Below are positions 34,183 to 41,430 of a DNA stretch of 64,000 bases, piece after piece. The translations under genes were made by a program, and so were the position numbers. Origin of the DNA: Bacillota bacterium (GTDB lineage Bacteria; Bacillota; Clostridia; Lachnospirales; Lachnospiraceae); NCBI GenBank assembly GCA_023423335.1, contig JAFAFU010000014.1, forward strand, positions 1 to 64,000. The letters run 5' to 3'. Every line of letters begins with the position of its first letter. Position 1 is the stretch's first letter. The notes beneath the pieces were generated by a model. That model was not told the DNA's origin. It saw only the letters and a list, made by a program, of their open reading frames with translations, and ran no database searches.

Positions 34183-34677
34183 ATGAATAATATTATATTA
34201 ATCGGAATGCCGGGAGCGGGCAAAAGCACGGTAGGGGTGATTTTAGCCAAGGTTTTAGGTATGAAATTCATTGATTCGGATCTTTTAATCCAGGAGCAGG
34301 AAGGAAGACTTCTGAAGGACATTATTGCGGAGAAGGGGCTGGAAGGATACCTGGCAGTGGAAAACCAGGTCAACCGTGATATTGCGGCAGAACACAGTGT
34401 CATAGCAACCGGCGGAAGTGCGGTCTACTGCCCGGAGGCCATGGAGCACTTAAGAAGCATCGGAACAGTGATTTACATCAGGCTGAGCCATCGAACGATT
34501 GCTGACCGGTTAGGCAATATAAGACAGCGGGGCGTGGTACTTCGTAAGGGGCAGAATCTCAAAAGTCTGTATGAGGAACGCTGCCCTTTATATGAGAAAT
34601 ACGCACATCTGATTATCGACGGGGAAGGCCTTGATATGGAAGAAGTAATGGAACGAATCACCATAAAAATGGTGTGA
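34183..34677 (+). CDS. Shikimate kinase-like P-loop kinase
   Basis: A 164-residue kinase with the Walker A loop GMPGAGKSTVG (residues 8-18), DSD at 31-33 for Mg2+/shikimate, and the lid region RQRGVVLRKG, all as in AroK, which phosphorylates shikimate in aromatic amino acid synthesis. Two substrate-site positions differ from the usual enzyme: the FRxxE motif reads YLAVE (Arg to Leu57), and the GGG loop reads GGSA (77-80). It may be a divergent shikimate kinase or a kinase for another small molecule. No other aromatic pathway gene is nearby. Confidence 0.75.
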   Translation: MNNIILIGMPGAGKSTVGVILAKVLGMKFIDSDLLIQEQEGRLLKDIIAEKGLEGYLAVENQVNRDIAAEHSVIATGGSAVYCPEAMEHLRSIGTVIYIRLSHRTIADRLGNIRQRGVVLRKGQNLKSLYEERCPLYEKYAHLIIDGEGLDMEEVMERITIKMV

Positions 34678-34693
34678 AAGAGCACTCCTTGTA

Positions 34694-34721
34694 TTGACAA
34701 TTTTCTCACATATTGTATAAT
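34694..34721 (+). promoter_or_regulatory. Promoter of the first zinc-ribbon membrane protein gene
   Basis: TTGACA, 16 bases, TATAAT; both boxes perfect, 38 bases before the start codon. Confidence 0.75.
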
Positions 34722-34758
34722 TGAAGTTGATTAAAATAAATGCGTGGAGGACTTTAAC

Positions 34759-35436
34759 ATGGGATTTTGTAGTAATTGCGGTTCAGAAATCAAAGAAGGA
34801 ACTGTATTCTGTAGCAACTGTGGAGCGAAGACAGCAGATGCAGGACAGCAGCAGGCAGGAAACACACAGGGGATGCAAAATAATAATACATATGGTAATT
34901 TTACTCCGCAGAGTAATAAGCCGAACAATAATAAGATTATTGGCATGGCAGTTGTAGGTGTGGCGGCATTAGTCGGTCTGTTCATCCTCGTAAAGTTATT
35001 TGGTGTATTCACCACACCCGGCTATGAGAAACCGTTGCAGTACGTATGTGACGGTCTTGAGAAAGGGAATTTAAAGACGATGATGAAGGCGTTTCCGAGT
35101 TATATAACAGAAGAGATGGAAGATTATTATGATGACTATGCAGATGTGTTTGCGGATAATATGAAGGAGCAGCTGGAAGAGGAATTCGGTAAGAATGTGA
35201 AGGTATCCTACAAGGTTACGGATAAGGATAAGCTGGATAAGGATGACATCGAAGAACTGGTGGAGGATATCGAATATTTCTATGATGAGAAGGTTAAGAT
35301 CAAAGATGCTTATGAGCTTGAAGTAGAGATGAAGGTCAAGGGCAAAGACGGCAGTGACGAAAGTGAAGACAGCATAACTGTTATCAAGATCGGTTCCAAG
35401 TGGTATATGTATGACGATTCCTTCCTCGGCTTCTAA
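34759..35436 (+). CDS. Zinc-ribbon membrane protein
   Basis: A 225-residue protein: an N-terminal zinc ribbon with two CxxC pairs (FCSNCGSEIKEGTVFCSNCGAK, seen as CSNCGSE and CSNCGAK, residues 4-25), a Gln/Asn-rich linker, one membrane helix (about residues 56-80: IIGMAVVGVAALVGLFILV), and a charged extracellular domain rich in Asp, Glu and Lys with a DUF4878/lumazine-like look at the end (ITVIKIGSKWYMYDD). This layout is common in Firmicutes with unknown roles. The start at 34759 has GTGGAGG upstream. Strong promoter suggests good expression. Confidence 0.75.
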   Translation: MGFCSNCGSEIKEGTVFCSNCGAKTADAGQQQAGNTQGMQNNNTYGNFTPQSNKPNNNKIIGMAVVGVAALVGLFILVKLFGVFTTPGYEKPLQYVCDGLEKGNLKTMMKAFPSYITEEMEDYYDDYADVFADNMKEQLEEEFGKNVKVSYKVTDKDKLDKDDIEELVEDIEYFYDEKVKIKDAYELEVEMKVKGKDGSDESEDSITVIKIGSKWYMYDDSFLGF

Positions 35437-35454
35437 AATGCAGCTCGCGGGAGG

Positions 35455-35550
35455 TTAAGGTTGAAAAATATTTCAACCCGTCAAAAAGCAGGGTAGCATA
35501 CTTTTTACAAAGTGTTTGAGATGCCGCGGGACGGTATCACGGAGGTAAAA
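35455..35550 (+). repeat. Dispersed leader repeat, copy C
   Basis: GGTTGAAA-aata-TTTCAACC (35459-35478) is a perfect stem I. AAAAAG...CTTTTT (about 35484-35507) is stem II. ACAAAGTGTTTGAGATGCCGCGGGACGG is module III (35507-35534, in two blocks), followed by TATCACGGAGGTAAAA and the start codon. Confidence 0.7.
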
Positions 35551-36018
35551 ATGGAGTTTTTTGAGAAGATTGGAAATAAGATTTCCTCGGGCAGTAAGGA
35601 TGTCGCAAAAAAAGCAAAAGATATGACAGAGCTGGCCAAGCTAAATTCCAGGATTAAGAGCTATGAGGATATGATCAGGGAAGTCCATCTGCAGATAGGC
35701 AAGATGTATTTTGAGGCGAACAAAAACAATCCGGCTCCGGAATTCATGGAATTGTTCCAGCATATAATCAATGCCCAGGGGGCGATTGAAAAATGCAGAG
35801 AAGAGATCTGTGCAATCAAAGGGGTTCGTGCCTGCGTCAGCTGTGGTGCTGAAATCCCGAACAATTCAACCTTTTGCCCGGCTTGCGGAACCAGGAACGA
35901 AATTATCGAGGTCTCCTGTGCCGCAGCGGAGACCGCGGAATTGGTATGCCCCGGCTGCAGCGCAGGATTAGATGCCAATACGGTATTTTGTCCGAATTGC
36001 GGCACGAAGGTCAGATAA
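35551..36018 (+). CDS. Double zinc-ribbon protein with N-terminal coiled coil
   Basis: A 155-residue soluble protein. Residues 1-90 form amphipathic helices (probable coiled coil, DVAKKAKDMTELAKLNSRI). The C-terminal part holds two zinc ribbons with four CxxC pairs: CVSCGAE...CPACGTR and CPGCSAG...CPNCGTK. It may bind a partner or nucleic acid. Its ribbons are of the same type as in the preceding gene, suggesting a functional pair. The start at 35551 follows GGAGG; upstream codons are leader repeat. Confidence 0.75.
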   Translation: MEFFEKIGNKISSGSKDVAKKAKDMTELAKLNSRIKSYEDMIREVHLQIGKMYFEANKNNPAPEFMELFQHIINAQGAIEKCREEICAIKGVRACVSCGAEIPNNSTFCPACGTRNEIIEVSCAAAETAELVCPGCSAGLDANTVFCPNCGTKVR

Positions 36019-36052
36019 ATCTGCCGGGCAGAATGGAATAAGGATAAAGAAT

Positions 36053-36104
36053 GGGTGTAACAATATCGGACCTGTTACGGAGGTCTGATATTGTTACACC
36101 CTAT
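36053..36104. terminator. Terminator between convergent zinc-ribbon and fRMsr genes
   Basis: GGGTGTAACAATATC-g-GACC pairs with GGTC-t-GATATTGTTACACCC, a stem of about 19 base pairs, followed by TATTT. Confidence 0.85.
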
Positions 36105-36129
36105 TTGCATAGGCTTAAGAGGAGGGTAC

Positions 36130-36621
36130 TTATTCCCATAAACAGCCTTTTTCCAACAGGCGGACAGCCTCCTCCAGCCCAATGCGGTCATCGTCGTCAA
36201 ACCTGCCCGGTATAGGACTGTCAATATCAAGAACCCCCATAATATTGCCGTTTACCCGGATAGGGATTACGATTTCGGAACGGGAGGCACTGTCGCAGGC
36301 GATATGTCCGGGAAAGGCATGAACATCAGGTACCAGCTGGGTAGTATCCGTGGCAACAGCCGTTCCGCATACTCCCTTTCCCACCGGGATATGGATACAG
36401 GCGGGTTTCCCCTGGAAGGGTCCTAACAGCAGCTCTCCCTTTTTCATCAGATAAAAACCGACCCAGTTAATATCCGGCAAAGCCTGATTTAACAGTGCGG
36501 AGGTATTGGACAGATTGGGGATCGGTTCATTCTCACCCTCGAGCAAAGACTTAAGCTGGGAGTGAATCAGCCGGTAACATTCCTTTTTATCCTCAGGATA
36601 CATGGAATTGAAAATTTTCAT
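36130..36621 (-). CDS. msrC: Free methionine-(R)-sulfoxide reductase (GAF domain)
   Basis: A 163-residue GAF-domain enzyme of the fRMsr family, which reduces free methionine-(R)-sulfoxide and so repairs oxidised methionine in the cytoplasm. The three family cysteines are in KPACIHIPVGKGVCGTA and GHIACDSASRSEIV; the family text NWVGFYLM and GVLDIDSP is also present. It is full length. The next gene upstream on the same strand is 12 bases away, so the three minus-strand genes probably form one operon. Confidence 0.9.
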   Translation of the reverse strand: MKIFNSMYPEDKKECYRLIHSQLKSLLEGENEPIPNLSNTSALLNQALPDINWVGFYLMKKGELLLGPFQGKPACIHIPVGKGVCGTAVATDTTQLVPDVHAFPGHIACDSASRSEIVIPIRVNGNIMGVLDIDSPIPGRFDDDDRIGLEEAVRLLEKGCLWE

Positions 36622-36633
36622 AGGGTAATCTCC

Positions 36634-36855
36634 TTATTCCTTAAATAACCGGTTCATTTTTTCGCGGATCCGGTTCTCATTTGCCTTGGTTTCGTTCTTA
36701 TCAATATGGTACATCCCATCCGCATCCTGTACGAGAGCATCACCGGCCTTACATTCCAGGGGCAATTTATATTTCGGAATTTTGGTGACTGCCTTTGTTT
36801 CATCTTCGCATAAGGCATAATTGCCTTCGAAACGGTCAATTACATATTTTTTCAT
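36634..36855 (-). CDS. DUF3006 family protein
   Basis: A 73-residue protein of the DUF3006 family (opening KKYVIDRFEGNYALCED), a small beta-rich protein of unknown function that is very often encoded next to a secreted ComEC-like hydrolase, as here. AGGAGAGG precedes the ATG. Confidence 0.8.
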   Translation of the reverse strand: MKKYVIDRFEGNYALCEDETKAVTKIPKYKLPLECKAGDALVQDADGMYHIDKNETKANENRIREKMNRLFKE

Positions 36856-36907
36856 AAATCCTCTCCTAGGTCGTAAGTCTTTCTTCGTGTTATGGTGGAG
36901 TTCTATC

Positions 36908-37807
36908 TCATTTTAACAGATAAGGCTCTGTGTTTACGGAAATTGTTTTACCGTTTGTTGTAAATATTACATTTCGCTGCTTATCCGTGCGATAGATTGA
37001 GATATTCCTGTCAGCAAGAGCCTGTAAGGTTACATCATGAGGATGTCCGTATCCATTATCCGTACCAACGCTGATAACCGCATGGGAGGGATTTACTGCA
37101 TCCAGGAAATCGGAACAGGAGCTGGATTCAGAGCCGTGGTGAGAGATTTTTAAGACATCGGCAGACAGATCAATGCCATTCTTCAGCATTTCTGTTTCTG
37201 ACAGCACCTCGGCATCTCCTGCCATTAGGAAGGAGATATTCTTATATTCCAGCTTGATTCCAATACTATAATTATTCATCTCTGTATAATCGGTACCATT
37301 CGGAGCTATGATGGTAAAGGAGGCCGGACCCAAAGAATAATTGTCACCGACCCGGGGTTTTGTAATCACAAGACCCTTCTCTTCAATGGCATCCAGGACA
37401 TCCTCGTAGGTTTTCGTTGTATGTAGGACCTCCGGCATAAGGATTTTATCCGCGCCGAAGGTGGTGATAACATAATCAAGACCTCCGATATGGTCGCTGT
37501 GGGGATGGGTCCCGATGATATATTCCAGCTTTTCTATGCCTCGTGTCTTTAAATATTTCACTACAGTGGAAGCCATATGGTTCTCGCCGGCATCAATCAG
37601 CATACTGGAAGTTTCTGCCTCTACCAGGATTGCGTCGCCCTGGCCCACATCGATAAAATGGATAAGGACGAAGCCGTCCCTGTTCCCCGAGGTTTCTGCC
37701 AATTCCAGTTCAGGCAGGGAAGCCCGCTGATTTATATATAGAATAAATACCGAGAATAAGATTAATGCGCCGAAACGGCAGATAATCCGAACTGATTTTT
37801 TACTCAT
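36908..37807 (-). CDS. Secreted ComEC-like metallo-beta-lactamase-fold hydrolase
   Basis: A 299-residue protein with one N-terminal membrane anchor or signal (residues 8-27), then a metallo-beta-lactamase fold like the C-terminal domain of ComEC. Metal motifs: HPHSDHIGG, LMAGDAE, ISHHGSESSS, and a late GYGHPH. It lacks the ComEC channel. Such proteins are proposed extracellular nucleases; that is not proven. AGGAG lies before the ATG. Pairing with DUF3006 is a common clostridial arrangement. Confidence 0.85.
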   Translation of the reverse strand: MSKKSVRIICRFGALILFSVFILYINQRASLPELELAETSGNRDGFVLIHFIDVGQGDAILVEAETSSMLIDAGENHMASTVVKYLKTRGIEKLEYIIGTHPHSDHIGGLDYVITTFGADKILMPEVLHTTKTYEDVLDAIEEKGLVITKPRVGDNYSLGPASFTIIAPNGTDYTEMNNYSIGIKLEYKNISFLMAGDAEVLSETEMLKNGIDLSADVLKISHHGSESSSCSDFLDAVNPSHAVISVGTDNGYGHPHDVTLQALADRNISIYRTDKQRNVIFTTNGKTISVNTEPYLLK

Positions 37808-37974
37808 ATAGAAGTCTCCTATACCTATATTATACCGGGTTTTATCCGATATTACAATTAAATATATTGACTCTGGGACAAGAAAAGTACATACTTTTTT
37901 CTGGAAATATACATACTAACCAAACATGCCCGCCCTTTGCATTAGTTTATACCAAGTATACTCACGCACTTTTC

Positions 37975-38018
37975 GCTTAGGTTTTGTATGCCGCTGAAGC
38001 GGCAGTATGGAGGTTAAA
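37975..38018 (+). repeat. Dispersed leader repeat, copy D
   Basis: Module III only, plus a trace of module II (CACGCACTTTTCGC just before): TTTTGT-ATGCCGC-tgaa-GCGGCA-GTATGGAGGTTAAA leads into the start codon of thpR. The stem is a perfect six-base GCCGCT/AGCGGC-type pair. Confidence 0.75.
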
Positions 38019-38558
38019 ATGAGATTGTTTACAGCGATTACCTTTGATGAGGATATGAAGAATTATATTATGGAAGCATCGGATAAACTGCGGCTTCAGG
38101 CTGAGGGAGGCAGCTTCACTCTAAGGGAAAACCTGCACCTGACCTTGAATTTTATAGGCGAAACCAAGAGGCTGGAGCTGGCGAAGGAAGCCATGACGAA
38201 GGCAGTGGAAAAGAAAAGTTTAGGAAGCTTTTCGATCACAGTAGGCGGGTTTGGCCGATTTAAACGGCGGGAAGGGGACATCTGTTACATTCGTGTCGAG
38301 AAAGAACCACTTCTGTGGAAGCTTCAGAAGGAATTGGTTGCAGAGCTTAAAATTGCCGGTTTTGAAGTAGATGACCTGGAATATAAGCCCCATTTGACCT
38401 TGGCAAGGAGAGCCAGATTGAGTGCGGGATTTGATGAGAAGCTTTATGGTGCAAACATTCCGGGAAAAAGTATGGAGGTAAAACGCATCAGTCTGATGAA
38501 CTCGGAGAGAATCCGGGGGATACTCACCTATACTGAGATATATGGAATTGATCTGTGA
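38019..38558 (+). CDS. thpR: RNA 2',3'-cyclic phosphodiesterase ThpR
   Basis: A 179-residue 2H phosphoesterase. The two HxT motifs are NLHLTLNFIGE and YKPHLTLARR, the catalytic His pair that opens 2',3'-cyclic phosphates of RNA (formerly called LigT RNA ligase). Length is typical. The start at 38019 lies 6 bases after GGAGG of the leader repeat; the upstream ATG at 38007 overlaps that site. Confidence 0.9.
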   Translation: MRLFTAITFDEDMKNYIMEASDKLRLQAEGGSFTLRENLHLTLNFIGETKRLELAKEAMTKAVEKKSLGSFSITVGGFGRFKRREGDICYIRVEKEPLLWKLQKELVAELKIAGFEVDDLEYKPHLTLARRARLSAGFDEKLYGANIPGKSMEVKRISLMNSERIRGILTYTEIYGIDL

Positions 38559-38609
38559 TCGGAAATAACGCATAAAATGCATCAGGTGAAATTATATTAT
38601 GATATAATA

Positions 38610-38652
38610 TACACGGGTTTTTGAACTGCCTGACGGCAGCATGGAGGTAGGA
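38610..38652 (+). repeat. Dispersed leader repeat, copy E (short)
   Basis: TTTTTGAACTGCCTGACGGCAGC followed by ATGGAGGTAGGA: module III with a CTGCC-tga-GGCAG hairpin and the same ATGGAGGT ribosome site before the yaiI-like start codon (stem written in two parts: CTGCC, GGCAG). Confidence 0.6.
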
Positions 38653-39105
38653 ATGAAGATATTGGTAGATGCGGATGCCTGTCCGGTAAAAGAAATAATT
38701 GAGGAAATTGCGAAAAAATTCGGTATCCCTGTCTTAATGTTTATTGATACCAGCCATATTCTATATTCTTCCTACAGTGAAATCGTTATTGTGAGTAAAG
38801 CGCCCGATGCCGTAGATTTTGCCCTGATTAACCGGACAGACAGAGGAGATATTGTCGTGACACAGGATTACGGTGTGGCGGCTATGGCACTTGGCAAGGG
38901 GGCCTATGCAATCCATCAGAGCGGAAAGGTTTATACGGAGGATAACATTGATCTTATGCTGATGGAGCGGCATCTGGCCATGAAGAGCCGCCGTGCCGGT
39001 ATCCGTGTGGGAGGAAATACGAAAAAAAGGACAAATGCGGAGGATGGCAAATTCTCGGCCGCCTTCTGCCGGTTATGTACAAAGGCTTCCGATGGCCGGG
39101 CATAG
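38653..39105 (+). CDS. YaiI/YqxD family (UPF0178, DUF188) protein
   Basis: A 150-residue protein of the DUF188 family: MKILVDADACPVK at the N-terminus with the conserved Asp pair, DRGDIVVTQDYGVAA in the middle, and the C-terminal GGNTKKRT motif. The fold is PIN-like, with putative metal-binding aspartates, so a nuclease role has been suggested. It could be co-transcribed with thpR, 94 bases upstream. Confidence 0.88.
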   Translation: MKILVDADACPVKEIIEEIAKKFGIPVLMFIDTSHILYSSYSEIVIVSKAPDAVDFALINRTDRGDIVVTQDYGVAAMALGKGAYAIHQSGKVYTEDNIDLMLMERHLAMKSRRAGIRVGGNTKKRTNAEDGKFSAAFCRLCTKASDGRA

Positions 39106-39193
39106 AAGCTGACTTTACAATTTCCAGAATACAGTATAAAATAAAACCATAACATCTGACATCATACCCAACAATATATGGAAGAGGTAGATA

Positions 39194-40519
39194 ATGGGAC
39201 GTATATATGGTATTACCAGAAAGCTATACAGGAGGCTCCTTCTGCTGCTCATCGGCTGTAGCAGTGTAGTGATCGTGTCCTCCTGCTCCTACATAAATGA
39301 TCAAATAACAAAGAAGGAGATCTCCTCTCGTACCGAAGAGGGACAAGATGCACCGGAAGTTTACCCGGAGGGAATATCCGACCGGCAGGGAGGGCATGCC
39401 CTTGATGCGGAATTGGGTGAGCCGTCCGAGATAACACCGATTATAAATGCGGAAACCGGTATGCCGGTAACACCGGCACCGGGGCAGAATATAACACCTG
39501 CCGCAACACCGGCACCGGATGCGGGTTCGGGTGATATAACGGCGCAGGGGCAATCCATAGATTCTGCGGATAATCCGGAACCAAAACCTTCTGCAGTTCC
39601 CAATGATCAGCCGGAGCCAAAGCCGACTCAGACTCCCGCCGGCCAGCCGGAACCAAAGCCGGCATACACTCCCACAACCAAACCGGAATCGAAGTCTTCT
39701 GCAGCTCCTACGGCCAAGCCGACACCGAGACCTAAAGCTACACCTGCCCCCCAGGCAGTTACCACACCGCTTCCAAAGGAACTGACCGCTGACATAAAGG
39801 AGTATGCGGAAGAGATTCTAAAATCAATTATCTCCAAGGGTATGAAGGAAGTGGATCAGGTCAGGGCAGTTCACGACTATATTATATTGAATACGGCTTA
39901 TTATGAGGATAGCAGCCGGGAGCCGTCCGATTATCCGGATTATGTCTTTAACGTAGAAGGTGTTTTATTGAAAGGGAAGGCCGTCTGCCAGGGTTACGCA
40001 GAAACCTTTCAGCTGTTCATGGAGCTCTTGGGCATTGACTCCAAGTTCGTTGTCGGCAGGGATCTGACCAGTAATATCGGCCATGCCTGGAATATGGTAC
40101 GTCTGGAAGGAAAATGGTATCATGTGGATGTCACCTGGGATGATCCGATTCCCGATCAGAAAGGACGGATACAGTATAAATATTTTCTTGTGACCGATCA
40201 GGTACTTGCCCGGGATCATGGCTGGGAGAAGAGTAACTATCCCGCCTGCAACAGTGTGGATTACAGATATTATATCTATGAGGACTGCATGATTGCTTCC
40301 CTTGACGATTACGAGGATAAATTTATTGAATTATACCTTAAGGGGGAACGGACAATCACAATTCTTTATCCGGAGGAAGGCAGACCGGATATGAGATTCT
40401 TCTTTGATTATGAATATCTGTATACGGTCGATAAAGACGGCAGCAAGCATATTTCCTACAATCACTTCCCCACCTGGCGTCTCGGGGACTATACGGTTTA
40501 TACGGTAATGGTGGAATAG
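39194..40519 (+). CDS. Transglutaminase-like domain lipoprotein
   Basis: A 441-residue predicted surface lipoprotein (lipobox VSSC, Cys31). Residues about 75-195 are a Pro/Lys/Glu/Thr-rich tether with repeated PEPKPxxxP units. The C-terminal half is a transglutaminase-like fold with a probable catalytic triad: Cys in GKAVCQGYAETF, His in NIGHAWNMV and Asp in WYHVDVTWDDP. Bacterial members act as peptidases, crosslinkers or cell-wall enzymes. The tether length suggests that the domain must span the thick wall. Target unknown. Confidence 0.85.
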   Translation: MGRIYGITRKLYRRLLLLLIGCSSVVIVSSCSYINDQITKKEISSRTEEGQDAPEVYPEGISDRQGGHALDAELGEPSEITPIINAETGMPVTPAPGQNITPAATPAPDAGSGDITAQGQSIDSADNPEPKPSAVPNDQPEPKPTQTPAGQPEPKPAYTPTTKPESKSSAAPTAKPTPRPKATPAPQAVTTPLPKELTADIKEYAEEILKSIISKGMKEVDQVRAVHDYIILNTAYYEDSSREPSDYPDYVFNVEGVLLKGKAVCQGYAETFQLFMELLGIDSKFVVGRDLTSNIGHAWNMVRLEGKWYHVDVTWDDPIPDQKGRIQYKYFLVTDQVLARDHGWEKSNYPACNSVDYRYYIYEDCMIASLDDYEDKFIELYLKGERTITILYPEEGRPDMRFFFDYEYLYTVDKDGSKHISYNHFPTWRLGDYTVYTVMVE

Positions 40520-40647
40520 CCGCAAAGACTGCGGCGGACTGTGATGTTTTCTGCTGAATACCATATAGGGGTTCCGCATCTTGAACAATAATCCCGGCTT
40601 TACATAAAATGGTATGGGATCAAGATATTGTCGGAGGATTAACCGGT

Positions 40648-41199
40648 ATGGAATGCGGAAATATGTTTATGGCAAGCAATACCTATAAAAACCTTCAGAG
40701 AGCATTTGACGGCGAGGCCGGGGCAAGTACGAAATATGCCATATATGGAAGAAAGGCAAGGGAAGAAGGATATGTACAGATTGCCAACATCTTTGAAGAA
40801 GCCTCAATGAACGAGCAGGAGCATGCCGAGCTCTTTATGAAGCTCATGAAGGGGGGAGAAATATCTTCGACCCTGGATAATCTTGTAGATTCCTATTCCG
40901 GTGAGAATGAAGAATGGACGAACAGGTATATCGGTTTTGCACGGGAAGCCAGAAAGGAAGGTTATCCGGAGATTGGGGAGCTGTTTGAAGGGGCGGCCGG
41001 TGTCGAGAGGCATCATGATGCCAGATTCCGTAAGCTGGCCAGCAATATCGTTAATGGGACGGTATTCTGCAAGAATAAAAATGTCATGTGGATCTGCTTA
41101 AACTGCGGTAACCTGTATTATAGTGACTGCGCTCCGGATCCCTGCCCGGTTTGCGGATATCCCAGGGGGTATTACCAGCTGAGCTGCGATAATTTCTAA
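40648..41199 (+). CDS. Rubrerythrin
   Basis: A 183-residue rubrerythrin: a ferritin-like diiron domain with two helix-pair motifs (GEAGASTKY and EEASMNEQEHAEL; later EGAAGVERHHDARF), then a C-terminal rubredoxin domain CLNCGNLYYSDCAPDPCPVCGYP with two CxxC pairs for one iron (text split at CLNCG and CPVCG). It reduces hydrogen peroxide in anaerobes. The start at 40648 is set by CGGAGGA; the frame upstream reads into untranslated leader. Confidence 0.93.
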   Translation: MECGNMFMASNTYKNLQRAFDGEAGASTKYAIYGRKAREEGYVQIANIFEEASMNEQEHAELFMKLMKGGEISSTLDNLVDSYSGENEEWTNRYIGFAREARKEGYPEIGELFEGAAGVERHHDARFRKLASNIVNGTVFCKNKNVMWICLNCGNLYYSDCAPDPCPVCGYPRGYYQLSCDNF

Positions 41200-41228
41200 A
41201 AGACATTGGCGAATAATTAAGTATATCT

Positions 41229-41256
41229 GGGGGTCCGGTGAAAGGATCCCTTTTCC
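41229..41256 (+). terminator. Terminator after the rubrerythrin gene
   Basis: GGGGGTCC-ggtgaaa-GGATCCC followed by TTTTCCC; imperfect stem. Confidence 0.6.
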
Positions 41257-41355
41257 CATGGCCTGGTACAGCTTCCGTATTAACTTATGTTTTTTTGGCC
41301 TGCTTCCATAGGAATAACAGCTCCCGGAAACAAGAACAGACATTCGAAAATTGTA

Positions 41356-41384
41356 TTGCTTTTCCTTTTTTATTGTGATATAAT
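41356..41384 (+). promoter_or_regulatory. Promoter of uvrB
   Basis: TTGCTT, 17 bases, perfect TATAAT, 46 bases before the start. No clear LexA box is visible in the leader. Confidence 0.65.
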
Positions 41385-41430
41385 TACAAACATTCAATAG
41401 GTAGGCAGGATGTAGGGAAGGATGTATGCT

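Noticed and set aside
38019..39105. Treating thpR and the yaiI-like gene as part of a toxin-antitoxin pair
   Set aside because: Both match conserved housekeeping-type families with typical lengths; each has its own leader repeat and nothing suggests toxicity.
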